NCBI GenBank assembly: GCA_002499525.1
Contig: DAMC01000082.1
Coordinates: 1-11,254 of the forward strand
Direction: 5' to 3'
DNA length: 11,254 nt
DNA from: Nitrosopumilales archaeon UBA218
GTDB lineage: Archaea; Thermoproteota; Nitrososphaeria; Nitrososphaerales; Nitrosopumilaceae
In this document: piece after piece, positions 1 to 7,318 of the stretch
Numbering within the stretch: position 1 is the stretch's first letter
Layout: each line of letters begins with the position of its first letter
Position numbers and translations under genes: made by a program
Notes under the pieces: model-generated
Databases searched by the model: none
What the model saw: only the letters and a program-made list of their open reading frames with translations
Told to the model about the DNA's origin: nothing

Positions 1-24
1 TTTGGTTCTGGTTTTGGTTCTGTG
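1..24. repeat. 12-bp tandem repeat in the ftsY 3' end
   Basis: Positions 1-12 and 13-24 are near-identical 12-mers (TTTGGTTCTGGT then TTTGGTTCTGTG). On the minus strand they encode Glu-Pro-Lys-Pro units in the FtsY tail. Further copies may lie outside the window. Confidence 0.7.
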
Positions 25-944
25 ACTCCAGAAATTATTCCTTCACCAAAGACAGTTTCTAGGAATAGTTTCTTATCAAAAGGTCTCAGATCAACATATT
101 CTTGACCCATGCCGACATACATTACAGGTTTTGCAGTAATTTTGACAATAGACAGAGCTGCACCGCCTCGAGCATCAGCGTCACTTTTTGTGAGAATTGC
201 CCCGTCAAACTTCGTATGCTCAAAAAATTCTCTGGCTTGATTGACAGTGTCATTTCCAGCAAGTGAGTCTCCTACAAATATTTTGAAGTCAGGATTTACA
301 ACTTTAGTAATTTTTTCAATTTGATCCATTAGATTTTTACTAGTTTGCATTCTCCCAGCAGTATCAATAAGAACACAGTCTATTTTGTGAGATTTAGCAT
401 AAAGTACTGCGTCACGAGCTACTGCTGCAGGATCTGCACCATAATTCTGTGCTACAGTCTTAATGTTTAATCGGTTTGCATGTTCAGTCAGTTGCTCTAT
501 TGCACCAGCCCTAAATGTATCAGCGGCAGCGATTACAATTGAAAACTTGTTTTGTTTTAGCAAATATGCTAATTTAGCAAGAGATGTTGTTTTTCCAGTA
601 CCATTAATACCGACAAATAAAATTATGAATGGTTCGTTGTTGCTTTTTTTAGAGTGGATTTTTTGAAAAATATCTACAGTTCCTGCAGCATCAAATAACT
701 GAGATATTGTTCCAACAAGATTATCTTGAACGAATTTTTCTATTTGGCTTTTGTCTACAGATACACCGGTTAATTTTTTTTTCATATCAGATTTGATCGA
801 GTCAATCACTTCTGTTGCCACATCTGATTCCATCAATGCTATTTCTAGCTGAAAAAGAACATCATCAATATCAGATTCTTTTAGTTCTTTTTCTCCGAAT
901 GATTTAGCAACTGACGCAAAAGCGTTTCTTAGTTTATCAAACAT
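1..944 (-). CDS. ftsY: Signal recognition particle receptor FtsY (partial, C-terminus beyond left edge)
   Basis: SRP receptor GTPase that docks SRP-ribosome complexes at the membrane and hands nascent chains to the Sec channel. I translated the minus strand from ATG at 944-942; 314 complete codons lie in the window and no stop is reached. The N domain spans about residues 1-100 and starts with a short amphipathic stretch (MFDKLRNAFASVAKSF) that may serve as the membrane-targeting helix; there is no long acidic A domain. The G domain shows the P-loop GINGTGKTT (112-120), DTFRAGA (142-148), DTAGR (194-198), TKSD (252-255, where TKLD or TKVD is more usual) and GMGQ (278-281). The core normally ends near DLRPFDKKLFLETVFG (285-300), but here a tail continues with Pro/Glu/Lys repeats past the window edge. 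The start lies 8 bp after the prefoldin stop, so the two genes form an operon. SRP54 shares the NG domains but has a C-terminal M domain and different N-terminal context. Confidence 0.95.
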   Translation of the reverse strand, partial: MFDKLRNAFASVAKSFGEKELKESDIDDVLFQLEIALMESDVATEVIDSIKSDMKKKLTGVSVDKSQIEKFVQDNLVGTISQLFDAAGTVDIFQKIHSKKSNNEPFIILFVGINGTGKTTSLAKLAYLLKQNKFSIVIAAADTFRAGAIEQLTEHANRLNIKTVAQNYGADPAAVARDAVLYAKSHKIDCVLIDTAGRMQTSKNLMDQIEKITKVVNPDFKIFVGDSLAGNDTVNQAREFFEHTKFDGAILTKSDADARGGAALSIVKITAKPVMYVGMGQEYVDLRPFDKKLFLETVFGEGIISGVTEPKPEP

Positions 945-952
945 AAAATCAC

Positions 953-1372
953 TTACTGTTTAGGAGATTCCTGCTGCATCATCTGATTCATTTGATCTTT
1001 CATTTGTTCCAGTTGCATCATTGCTTGTTGCTTTTGAGAAGAAGTCTCGTTGAGTGCAACTTGAAGCTCTTTTATTCTTGTTTCCAGATAATTCATGGCT
1101 GAGCCATGGTCTTTTTCAACGGCAATTCCCGCTCCTATATCCATTAAAATTTTTGAGTTATTTGCAATGTTTGCTTTGGCATAAGCTCCCAGACCCAGAG
1201 GGACAAGAGATTCAACCTCTTGTCCGCCGGACAAGTTCTTTATTGATTCAATTGACGCCATTGCCTCTCGTAGAAAGTTCACTATTGCCGCTTCTTTTTG
1301 CTCCAAGCTAGATGCTATAGATTCCAACATCTGCATTTGATACAAAAATTGTTGAGCCTGCTCTTCACTCAT
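953..1372 (-). CDS. pfdA: Prefoldin alpha subunit
   Basis: Alpha subunit of the archaeal prefoldin hexamer (two alpha, four beta), a jellyfish-shaped chaperone that captures unfolded chains and passes them to the thermosome. The 139-residue protein has the family layout: an N-terminal coiled coil (about 1-45), a central Gly-rich beta-hairpin region (VPLGLGAYAKANI, about 57-69, and ILMDIGAGIAVEKD, about 75-88), and a C-terminal coiled coil ending in a Gln/Met-rich tail. An in-frame TTG lies two codons upstream at 1378. I prefer ATG at 1372 because it starts MSEEQ, and an ATTTATTA box lies about 26 nt upstream, as for a leaderless mRNA. Pairing with ftsY is a common archaeal arrangement. No L18Ae (LX) gene, often the next partner upstream, is present in the adjacent gap. 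Confidence 0.92.
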   Translation of the reverse strand: MSEEQAQQFLYQMQMLESIASSLEQKEAAIVNFLREAMASIESIKNLSGGQEVESLVPLGLGAYAKANIANNSKILMDIGAGIAVEKDHGSAMNYLETRIKELQVALNETSSQKQQAMMQLEQMKDQMNQMMQQESPKQ

Positions 1373-1394
1373 GCTCAAAAAACTCTCAGATGGC

Positions 1395-1402
1395 TAATAA
1401 AT
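1395..1402 (-). promoter_or_regulatory. Putative TATA box of the pfdA-ftsY operon
   Basis: ATTTATTA on the minus strand, centred about 26 nt before the pfdA ATG at 1372. That spacing would start transcription at or next to the start codon, giving a leaderless mRNA. It rests on spacing and sequence alone. Confidence 0.45.
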
Positions 1403-1676
1403 GCATTCATTAAAAATTAAAATTTACAATACTCGAAAACTTACAAAGATCCAAGTTAGAAAAATATCAACATTTGTAAAAAATCATCTATGAACTAGAT
1501 AGTATATTTTCTATGAATTAAAAAATTTTAATTGATATCTTGTTAATAGTATTCTTTTAATTGAATATGATTCATAATGTACTAAATGACAGTCAGTCTC
1601 TGTTCAGTTTTACAATAAATTTTTTAATCATACAAACAAAATTAATTACATAGTGTTTAACAAATGATGAATTTTA

Positions 1677-1693
1677 GAAAATCAAACAAAAAA
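1677..1693 (-). terminator. Putative oligo-T terminator after superoxide dismutase
   Basis: On the minus strand, a T-rich run including TTTTTT (1688-1693), then TTTGATTTT, follows the superoxide dismutase stop within about 10-25 nt. Archaeal RNA polymerase often terminates at such T tracts without a hairpin. Confidence 0.4.
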
Positions 1694-1701
1694 GAGTAAG
1701 A

Positions 1702-2322
1702 TTATTGTGCTTTTGTCAAGCGCTTATCTACTTCATCCCAGTTAACTACGTTCCACCATGCAGTAACATAATCAGCTCTTTTGTTTTGATATTTGAGATA
1801 GTATGCATGTTCCCATACATCCAATCCTAAGAGCGGAGTCAAGCCTTCTGTTCTTGGGCTTGTTTGGTTTGGCATTGCTTTGTATTCAACATTTTTTGTT
1901 TTTGGGTTGAATACTAACCAACCCCAACCGCTACCTTGAACTGCGACGGTTTTTGTGGAAAACTGTTCTTTGAACGAATTGAAATCTCCAAATGCTTTGT
2001 TGATTGCATCTCCGATCTTTCCTCCTGGGGTGCCCCCTCCATTTTGCTTCATGTTATTCCAGAACAATCTATGATTGTCATATCCGCCTCCGTGGAAGTT
2101 GATTGCTCCACGAACAGCCTCTGGAACAGATGAAATGTTGGCCAAGACATCAAGTAGGTCTTTGCTTTGCATGTCTGCCGGAAGTTTTTCCCAGTTGTCA
2201 TTTAGTCCATTTGTGTATGCTTGATGATGTTTTGTATGGTGTATTTCCATAGTTCTAGCATCAACATGTGGCTCTAATGCATCGTATGCATATGGTACTT
2301 CAGGAAGTGTGAATTTTCCCAT
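1702..2322 (-). CDS. sodA: Superoxide dismutase, Fe/Mn family
   Basis: Converts superoxide to oxygen and hydrogen peroxide, presumably in the cytoplasm since no signal peptide is visible. The 206-residue protein matches the family length. It has the N-terminal hairpin motif TMEIHHTKHHQAY with ligand His28, then NHRLFW with ligand His84, and the C-terminal signature DVWEHAYYLKY with ligands Asp168 and His172, so all four metal ligands are present. A Gln in PNQTSP (about 153) sits where Mn enzymes carry their outer-sphere Gln, and Gly replaces the Fe-type Gln in GGGYDNH; this leans towards Mn or cambialistic use but does not prove it. An ATG two codons upstream (2328) is also in frame. I prefer 2322 because the protein then begins MGKFTLPEVPYAYDALEP, and an AATTAAATT box lies 26 nt upstream. 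It is transcribed divergently from the protease. Confidence 0.96.
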   Translation of the reverse strand: MGKFTLPEVPYAYDALEPHVDARTMEIHHTKHHQAYTNGLNDNWEKLPADMQSKDLLDVLANISSVPEAVRGAINFHGGGYDNHRLFWNNMKQNGGGTPGGKIGDAINKAFGDFNSFKEQFSTKTVAVQGSGWGWLVFNPKTKNVEYKAMPNQTSPRTEGLTPLLGLDVWEHAYYLKYQNKRADYVTAWWNVVNWDEVDKRLTKAQ

Positions 2323-2343
2323 GAACATAGTGTTTTGTTTTCC

Positions 2344-2352
2344 AATTTAATT
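2344..2352 (-). promoter_or_regulatory. Putative TATA box for superoxide dismutase
   Basis: AATTAAATT on the minus strand, centred at about 2348, 26 nt before the preferred ATG at 2322. It supports the shorter start and a leaderless transcript. Confidence 0.4.
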
Positions 2353-2411
2353 ATTTGTCTTAATGACACCAGAAATAAAACGAACATCATTAATCAAACA
2401 TTATCCAGAAC

Positions 2412-4448
2412 ATGAAACATGCTCGATTTTTAGTTTTTACATTTTTTGTGATTATCATCACGGTAGTAATTTTTTCTGTAAAAATTCAGACAGATCCCTT
2501 ATCAGAAGTATTTTTGGATAAATCGGCAAAATATGTTGGGGTGCAACATCCTCATAGATTAGGATTTGATGGTACCGGGATCAAGGTTGCAGTCATCGAT
2601 ACGGGTGTCGATTATAATCACACAGATATTTCCGGTTTTGGTCCTCATGGAAAAGTTGTTGGTGGTTATGACTTTGTTGAGAACGATAATTTTCCACAAG
2701 ATACGAATGGTCATGGAACCGAGGTTGCAGGAATAATTGCCGCAAATGGAAATCTAAAAGGTGTTTCTCCAGGTGCAAGAATTCTTGCTTATCGGGTCTC
2801 CGATACAGGTAACGGTGTTTCATCTGACTTAATTGTGAAAGCGATTGAAAAAGCTGTATCCGACGGTGCAAAAATCATCAACCTAAGTTTAGGAGTAAAC
2901 CGCACAAACGACAAAATTGATGACGCAATTAATTATGCATTTGGAAAAGGTGTTGTTGTAGTAGCAGCTGCTGGAAATAGTGGTCCAGAACTAAAAACCA
3001 TAGGGAGTCCGGGGCAAGACCCACACACTATAACTGTTGGTGCGACATACAACAATATTACTGCAAGTCTAGTTGCCACGTTAGAGATCGATGGCAAGCG
3101 TTTTCAAGTAATTCCCATGGTCGGAATTAAACCACTATCAAGTCCAGTATCTGGACAGATTGTTTTTGGAAAATATGGAAAAGAATCAGATCTGCAAGGA
3201 ATGGATGTCAAGGATAAGATATTGTTAGTTCAACGTGGTAGTGATACAAAAAATGAATTGTTGTATTTTTCAATAAAAGAAAAGAATGCTGCAAATTATG
3301 GGGCCAAAGCAATAATTGTTTACAATAGCGAGTCGGGGATTTTCTTGGGTGATTTAAACAACAAAATCGAGGGGCCAGATTACAAACCGAGAATACCCAT
3401 AGTATCCATGTCATTGGAGGACGGGCTAGAACTCAGAGCAATCCTTGCCAACAAAACAGTCGGCACGATAAACGCATTCTATCATCCAGATTTTGTGTCT
3501 TTTTTTAGTTCACGTGGACCCGTCTCACCGTTTTACATCAAGCCTGATCTAGTGGCACCGGGGGTTTTTGTGAACACAACATCAATACACAACAGATACA
3601 ATCTTACTAGTGGAACTAGCTTTGCCGCACCTCATGTTTCAGGTGCCGTTGCAATATTGTTACAAAAAAATCCAAATCTCAAACCAGAACAAATCAGGTC
3701 CATAATATCGACCTCATCTGATCCGGTATCAGATATGTATGATAATCCATTTCCTCAGGAGATTAGTGGTGCCGGTAGACTAAACGTGACAAAGGCATTT
3801 GATGCAAATCTAATAATCAATCCATATTTTGCCATCTTGGATCTTTCTCCTTTTTCAAAATCCCAGACTGTCAAGATCGATTTAGATACAATTGATCACA
3901 CCATGCCGAATCCAAAAATCCACATCAAGTTTGATGAGAAAATTGCAAAATTTGAACATTGGATTAATGGTTCATCACTTTACATCAAAGCAAACATGAT
4001 TCAAAATAAGACAGGGCAGTATGAAGGAGCGATAATTCTTGAAGACAGAGTTATTCAACACATACCGATTTTGCTTCGGATTGCAGAGGGTGATGTGATT
4101 ACCACAGATAAAAACGGCCAGCTAGATTTTACCGTGAATTCTCAGAAAGAATGGTCATATGCAAAGATTTCTGTTTTCAATGATGATGACAGATTAGTAA
4201 ATTCTGCTTCCATTACTCCAACAAAATCAACTTCCATCATAGTTCAAAATCCTGGAAAATATGGCATTCAGGCAGAAGTCAAAGCAGGTAAAGAAACTGT
4301 AATTTTTTACAATACAATCATCGTGAGAACTGCCAATCAGAGCAATATCCCAGATATTGGATTGCCCGAAAGACAGTTGATCATACTTGTTGGAATTGGT
4401 TTTGTTATAGTACTAGCGGGTTTGATTATGAGTAGAAAACGAAGTTAG
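2412..4448 (+). CDS. Membrane-anchored subtilisin-like serine protease (S8) with PA domain
   Basis: Extracytoplasmic endopeptidase of the subtilase family, 678 residues. A hydrophobic segment at about 6-24 is a signal peptide or signal anchor. The catalytic triad is intact: Asp63 in VIDTG, His101 in NGHGTEVAG and Ser403 in SGTSFAAPHVSG, with the oxyanion Asn189 in AAGNSG. A protease-associated (PA) domain-like insert lies between Asn189 and Ser403 (about 225-350, with GAKAIIVYN and PRIPIVSMS). About 180 residues of beta-rich sequence follow, then a transmembrane helix at about 656-673 and a basic tail RKRS, so the catalytic part should face outside. Only about 25 residues separate the first hydrophobic segment from the catalytic domain, so no I9 propeptide is evident. 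The substrate is unknown: it could be general protein turnover or processing of envelope proteins. Its stop overlaps the tail of the convergent PEP carboxykinase gene by 4 nt. Confidence 0.93.
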   Translation: MKHARFLVFTFFVIIITVVIFSVKIQTDPLSEVFLDKSAKYVGVQHPHRLGFDGTGIKVAVIDTGVDYNHTDISGFGPHGKVVGGYDFVENDNFPQDTNGHGTEVAGIIAANGNLKGVSPGARILAYRVSDTGNGVSSDLIVKAIEKAVSDGAKIINLSLGVNRTNDKIDDAINYAFGKGVVVVAAAGNSGPELKTIGSPGQDPHTITVGATYNNITASLVATLEIDGKRFQVIPMVGIKPLSSPVSGQIVFGKYGKESDLQGMDVKDKILLVQRGSDTKNELLYFSIKEKNAANYGAKAIIVYNSESGIFLGDLNNKIEGPDYKPRIPIVSMSLEDGLELRAILANKTVGTINAFYHPDFVSFFSSRGPVSPFYIKPDLVAPGVFVNTTSIHNRYNLTSGTSFAAPHVSGAVAILLQKNPNLKPEQIRSIISTSSDPVSDMYDNPFPQEISGAGRLNVTKAFDANLIINPYFAILDLSPFSKSQTVKIDLDTIDHTMPNPKIHIKFDEKIAKFEHWINGSSLYIKANMIQNKTGQYEGAIILEDRVIQHIPILLRIAEGDVITTDKNGQLDFTVNSQKEWSYAKISVFNDDDRLVNSASITPTKSTSIIVQNPGKYGIQAEVKAGKETVIFYNTIIVRTANQSNIPDIGLPERQLIILVGIGFVIVLAGLIMSRKRS

Positions 4449-6043
4449 GGTTTCGGTCCTGCGTTAACAATAGACTGCTCAACATTTTTGAATTTCTTGA
4501 AGTTATCCACGAACATTTGTGCAAGCTTTCTTGCAGACAAGTCATAGGCATCTCGCTCTTGCCATGTAGATTTAGGATCTAATACTTCGGATGGAACACC
4601 GGGACATTCCGTAGGTACATCCAAATTAAACAGTTCATCGTGTCTGTATTTTACAATGTCTAATGCTCCAGTTAGTGCAGCAGTAACCATTGCCCTTGAA
4701 TACTTGATTGAAACTCTTTTTCCAATTCCGTATGGCCCGCCTGACCATCCAGTATTAATCAGATAAACAACAGTATTGTGATTTCTGATTTTATCCCCCA
4801 ACATCTTGGCATATACTGATGCAGGTCTAGGCATGAACGGTGAGCCAAAACATTCTGAAAATGTAGCCTTTGGTTCTTTGATTCCCCTCTCAGTGCCAGC
4901 AAGCTTACTGGTATATCCAGACATGAAATGATACATCGCCCCTTCCTTGGTAAGTTTAGAAACTGGAGGTAAAACGCCCAAGGCATCAGCTGTAAGAAAA
5001 ACAATGACCTTTGGATTTCCCCCTACACTCGGAAAGATTGCAGTGGGTATGTACTCTAATGGATATGCTGCTCTTGTGTTTTCTGTTAGAGAGCCATCAT
5101 CAAAATTCGGTTTGAGTGTTTGTTTGTCAATTACCACATTTTCTAAGACAGCGCCAGTCTTGATGGCATTCCAGATTTGCGGTTCAGATTCCTGATTGAG
5201 GTTAATGCATTTTGCGTAACATCCGCCTTCAAAGTTAAACACTCCCTTGTCTGACCATCCGTGTTCGTCATCACCAATTAGCATTCTGTCGTTATCTGCA
5301 GACAGGGTTGTTTTTCCAGTACCAGACAATCCGAAGAATAATGCAGTGTCCCCATTTTTGCCAATGTTTGCAGAGCAGTGCATTGGGAAAACTCCTTTTT
5401 TCGGCAAGAGGTAGTTCATTACTCCAAACATTGACTTTTTCATTTCTCCGGCATAGCTGGTTCCTCCAATTAGGACCAGACGTTTAGTTAGATCAATTAG
5501 TATGAACACATTCGTCCCAGTACCATCAACCTCAGGAATTGCTTCAAATCCATTAATGCATAAAATTGTAAAGTCTGGTTCGTGACCATCTAACTCTGCT
5601 GCAGACGGTCTAACGAATAGTTGTCTTGCAAAAAGGCTTTGCCACGCATGATCATTTATTACGCGTATTGCTAGTCGATGGTCTTTGTCAGCACCAACAA
5701 ATCCATCAAAGACAAATAGTTCTTTACCTTCTACGAATTTCTTCATTTTTGTTAAAATTTTGTCAAATCGGTCAATTGGGAAAGGATGGTTAACTTTACC
5801 CCAATCCACATTGTCATGAGTTTCATCGTCATCCACTATGTATCTATCATCAGGAGAACGTCCAGTATACTTGCCAGTCTTTACTGACAGAGACCCAGTG
5901 GACGTTACAACGCCCTCATTTCGTTGGACCGCGGCTTCTACTAGTTTTTCAGGTGAAAGATTTCGAAAAACATTTGACGGTTTGATTCCAAAAGCATCTA
6001 GTTGGGCGATAAATTTTGGAGTTAAGGTTGTTTTAGATTCCAT
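4445..6043 (-). CDS. pckA: Phosphoenolpyruvate carboxykinase (ATP)
   Basis: Converts oxaloacetate and ATP to PEP, CO2 and ADP (EC 4.1.1.49), the entry step to gluconeogenesis; in an autotrophic archaeon this would link C4 intermediates to sugar synthesis. The 532 residues match the ATP-type family. Visible motifs are the substrate-binding GRSPDDR (61-67), GGTSYAGEMKKSMFG (193-207) with the metal-site Lys203, HCSAN with His222, the P-loop GLSGTGKTTLS (238-248), the kinase-2 motif IGDDEHGW with Asp259, and NTGWSGGPYG (430-439). The P-loop form separates it from GTP-type enzymes. The ATG at 6043 is preceded by GGTGAG six nt upstream, a plausible Shine-Dalgarno match, so unlike several neighbours this mRNA may carry a leader. 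It is divergent from L32e, with an inverted repeat at 6060-6078 in the shared 91-bp gap. Confidence 0.97.
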   Translation of the reverse strand: MESKTTLTPKFIAQLDAFGIKPSNVFRNLSPEKLVEAAVQRNEGVVTSTGSLSVKTGKYTGRSPDDRYIVDDDETHDNVDWGKVNHPFPIDRFDKILTKMKKFVEGKELFVFDGFVGADKDHRLAIRVINDHAWQSLFARQLFVRPSAAELDGHEPDFTILCINGFEAIPEVDGTGTNVFILIDLTKRLVLIGGTSYAGEMKKSMFGVMNYLLPKKGVFPMHCSANIGKNGDTALFFGLSGTGKTTLSADNDRMLIGDDEHGWSDKGVFNFEGGCYAKCINLNQESEPQIWNAIKTGAVLENVVIDKQTLKPNFDDGSLTENTRAAYPLEYIPTAIFPSVGGNPKVIVFLTADALGVLPPVSKLTKEGAMYHFMSGYTSKLAGTERGIKEPKATFSECFGSPFMPRPASVYAKMLGDKIRNHNTVVYLINTGWSGGPYGIGKRVSIKYSRAMVTAALTGALDIVKYRHDELFNLDVPTECPGVPSEVLDPKSTWQERDAYDLSARKLAQMFVDNFKKFKNVEQSIVNAGPKP

Positions 6044-6048
6044 TTTTT

Positions 6049-6054
6049 CTCACC
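6049..6054 (-). promoter_or_regulatory. Shine-Dalgarno-like site of pckA
   Basis: GGTGAG on the minus strand, separated from the ATG at 6043 by a short A run. GGTGA is complementary to the usual 3' end of archaeal 16S rRNA. It stands out because most starts in this window lack such a site. Confidence 0.4.
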
Positions 6055-6059
6055 ATGTC

Positions 6060-6078
6060 CAGCAAACAGGGCTTGCTG
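6060..6078. repeat. Inverted repeat in the pckA/L32e divergent gap
   Basis: CAGCAA (6060-6065) and TTGCTG (6073-6078) form perfect 6-bp arms around a 7-nt spacer. The repeat sits 17-35 bp upstream of the pckA ATG, where a repressor or activator could bind. Regulator unknown; chance cannot be excluded. Confidence 0.35.
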
Positions 6079-6100
6079 AATATCCACATCGACTCCGCAT

Positions 6101-6109
6101 TATTATTAT
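6101..6109 (+). promoter_or_regulatory. Putative TATA box of L32e-L19e
   Basis: TATTATTAT centred about 30 nt before the L32e ATG at 6135, implying a leader of only a few nucleotides. Weak evidence from spacing alone. Confidence 0.3.
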
Positions 6110-6134
6110 CTCTTACCTTTTATTGTTGGATCGC

Positions 6135-6581
6135 ATGGCAACCTATTTATTGAAAAATCCAAGAGCCATCGTATTGACTATCAATAAAGAGCTTCTTGCT
6201 TTACGCGCAAAAAGTAATGAGAATAGACCAGACTTTGTTAGACAAGAAAGCTGGCGTTATAGAAGATTAAAAGAGGACTCTTGGAGAAAGCCAAAAGGTG
6301 TAGACAACCACCAAAGAAAACAGAAATTCCGTGGCAGACCAGGTCTTGTGAAAGTCGGTTACGGTGGCCCAAAGGCTGCAAGAGGATTACACCCATCAGG
6401 ATTTACGGATAACTTAATTCACAATGTTAATGATTTACAAAAACTAAACCCAAAGACAGATGGATTAAGAATTGCTCACGGAGTAGGAACTAAGAAACGT
6501 ATTGAAATTGTTACCGTGGCAACGCAAAAGAAATTCAAAATATTCAACGCGAGAGTGAAATCAAGTGGTAGTAAATCTTAG
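6135..6581 (+). CDS. rpl32e: Large-subunit ribosomal protein L32e (eL32)
   Basis: Ribosomal protein shared by archaea and eukaryotes but absent from bacteria; it binds 23S rRNA in the large subunit. The 148-residue basic protein carries the family core: RPDFVRQESWRYRRLKEDSW (31-50), the KPKGVDN turn (52-58), then GYGGPKAARGLHPSGF (75-90) and LIHNVNDL (94-101). A stretch of about 30 residues (MATYLLKNPRAIVLTINKEL and following) precedes the core and is longer than in the shortest archaeal homologues. The frame stays open far upstream, but that stretch is antisense to pckA, so ATG at 6135 is the sensible start. An AT-rich element (6101-6109, TATTATTAT) about 30 nt upstream may be its TATA box. 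L19e follows with a 17-nt overlap, the usual archaeal order. Confidence 0.95.
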   Translation: MATYLLKNPRAIVLTINKELLALRAKSNENRPDFVRQESWRYRRLKEDSWRKPKGVDNHQRKQKFRGRPGLVKVGYGGPKAARGLHPSGFTDNLIHNVNDLQKLNPKTDGLRIAHGVGTKKRIEIVTVATQKKFKIFNARVKSSGSKS

Positions 6582-7026
6582 AACAAAAAAACGACTCGTC
6601 TCACGAGTTGTTGGAGTCGGACTCTCCAGAATCAAGTTTGATCCAGAAAGATCTGACGACATAGCAGATGCAATTACCAGACAGAACATTAGGAGTCTTA
6701 TTACAGCAGGTGCAATTACAATCAAGTCAGCTAAAGGCACATCACGTGGAAGAGCTAAATTCAAAAAGGCTCAGAAAGGTAAGCGTGGAACAACTCAGGG
6801 TTCAAAGAAAGGTCGCAAGGGTGCAAGAGTAGGCAAAAAAGAGGTTTACGTAATTAAAGTAAGAGCATTACGACATAGACTAAAAGTTTCTAAGGACAGA
6901 AAAGAGATTACAAATCCAGAATTTTGGAGCTTGTACAAGAAGATTGGCGGCAATACTGTTAGAAACATTGCTCACCTTCGAAATCTAATCGAAGAAGTGA
7001 AAGAGCATAGAAAATCTAGAACCTAA
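6565..7026 (+). CDS. rpl19e: Large-subunit ribosomal protein L19e (eL19)
   Basis: Archaeal/eukaryotic ribosomal protein with long basic helices that thread through 23S rRNA. The 153 residues follow the family layout: VNLRTKKRLVSRVVGVG at the N-terminus, FDPERSDDIADAITRQNIRS (25-44), the Gly/Arg/Lys-rich hinge KGTSRGRAK (57-65) through KGRKGARVGKKE (82-93), and a long C-terminal helix with VRALRHRLK (99-107) and LYKKIGGNTVRNIAHLR (123-139). The start is GTG at 6565, inside the 3' end of L32e, a 17-nt overlap in another frame. No ATG near the conserved N-terminus offers an alternative, so translational coupling to L32e is likely. The 3' end overlaps the convergent alkyltransferase gene by 11 nt. 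Confidence 0.95.
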   Translation: MVVNLRTKKRLVSRVVGVGLSRIKFDPERSDDIADAITRQNIRSLITAGAITIKSAKGTSRGRAKFKKAQKGKRGTTQGSKKGRKGARVGKKEVYVIKVRALRHRLKVSKDRKEITNPEFWSLYKKIGGNTVRNIAHLRNLIEEVKEHRKSRT

Positions 7027-7318
7027 AAATTGTTTTATCCCAATCTTTGATTTTTCCATTATTAATCACTACGCCTTCATCAGTCAGCATTTTTGTTTTG
7101 ACTTTATCTCCATAGAAATAACCTCCAATTTTACCATCCGACTTGACGACTCTGTGACAAGGGATAATTACCGGGTGTGGGTTTCTTTTCATGATTTGAC
7201 CGATGATACGTTGGCCATTTTCTATACCTACTGCCTTTGCGAGATCCCCATAGGTTGTTACTTTACCCTTGGGAACCAGTAGTAATTTTTTGTAAACTGC
7301 TTGATCTAATTTTTTCAA
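7016..7318 (-). CDS. ogt: Methylated-DNA--protein-cysteine methyltransferase (minimal, C-terminal domain only)
   Basis: Suicide DNA-repair protein that removes alkyl groups from O6-alkylguanine onto its own cysteine. The 100-residue product covers only the DNA-binding/active-site domain; the N-terminal domain found in Ogt/MGMT is absent. It has the recognition region VTTYGDLAKAVG (20-31), the arginine finger in GQRIIGQ (Arg37), the active site PCHRV (53-57, Cys54) and GGYFYGDKVKTKMLTDEG (65-82). The Cys distinguishes it from alkyltransferase-like proteins, which lack it. The start is TTG at 7318. An in-frame TAA two codons upstream excludes a longer N-terminus. TTG overlaps the TGA of the upstream deacylase gene (TTGA, 7315-7318), so translation is probably coupled. 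The tail overlaps L19e by 11 nt. Confidence 0.92.
   Translation of the reverse strand: MKKLDQAVYKKLLLVPKGKVTTYGDLAKAVGIENGQRIIGQIMKRNPHPVIIPCHRVVKSDGKIGGYFYGDKVKTKMLTDEGVVINNGKIKDWDKTIFRF

Larger units (their letters stand above)
1373..1701. other. AT-rich intergenic gap between sodA and pfdA
   Basis: About 330 bp with no convincing gene, between two minus-strand genes. The left end holds the pfdA promoter and the right end the superoxide dismutase 3' flank. The middle is very AT-rich with stops in all frames. The longest ATG ORF I found by eye is 28 codons on the plus strand (1567-1653), with no recognisable product. I see no tRNA-like cloverleaf and no long inverted repeat. An AT-rich non-coding RNA cannot be excluded by eye. 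Confidence 0.6.

Noticed and set aside
1054..1311. Open frame antisense to prefoldin alpha, and similar antisense frames inside sodA, the protease, pckA, L19e, dtdA, L11, lrp and P0
   Set aside because: They lie wholly inside well-identified genes on the other strand and show no family motifs of their own.
1375..1410. 11-codon minus-strand ORF (MNAFISHLRVF) ending just before the pfdA ATG
   Set aside because: It contains the likely TATA box of pfdA, so it would not be transcribed from that promoter, and an ORF this short is expected by chance.
1585..1606. Imperfect palindrome around ACAG...CTGT in the sodA-pfdA gap
   Set aside because: Only 4-bp arms pair, which is expected by chance in a gap of this size.
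1567..1653. 28-codon plus-strand ORF in the sodA-pfdA gap
   Set aside because: The composition simply reflects AT-rich DNA, with no recognisable motif and no clear promoter.
5838..6134. N-terminal extension of L32e by 99 codons upstream of 6135
   Set aside because: This part is antisense to pckA and does not resemble L32e; the family-like sequence starts at or after ATG 6135.
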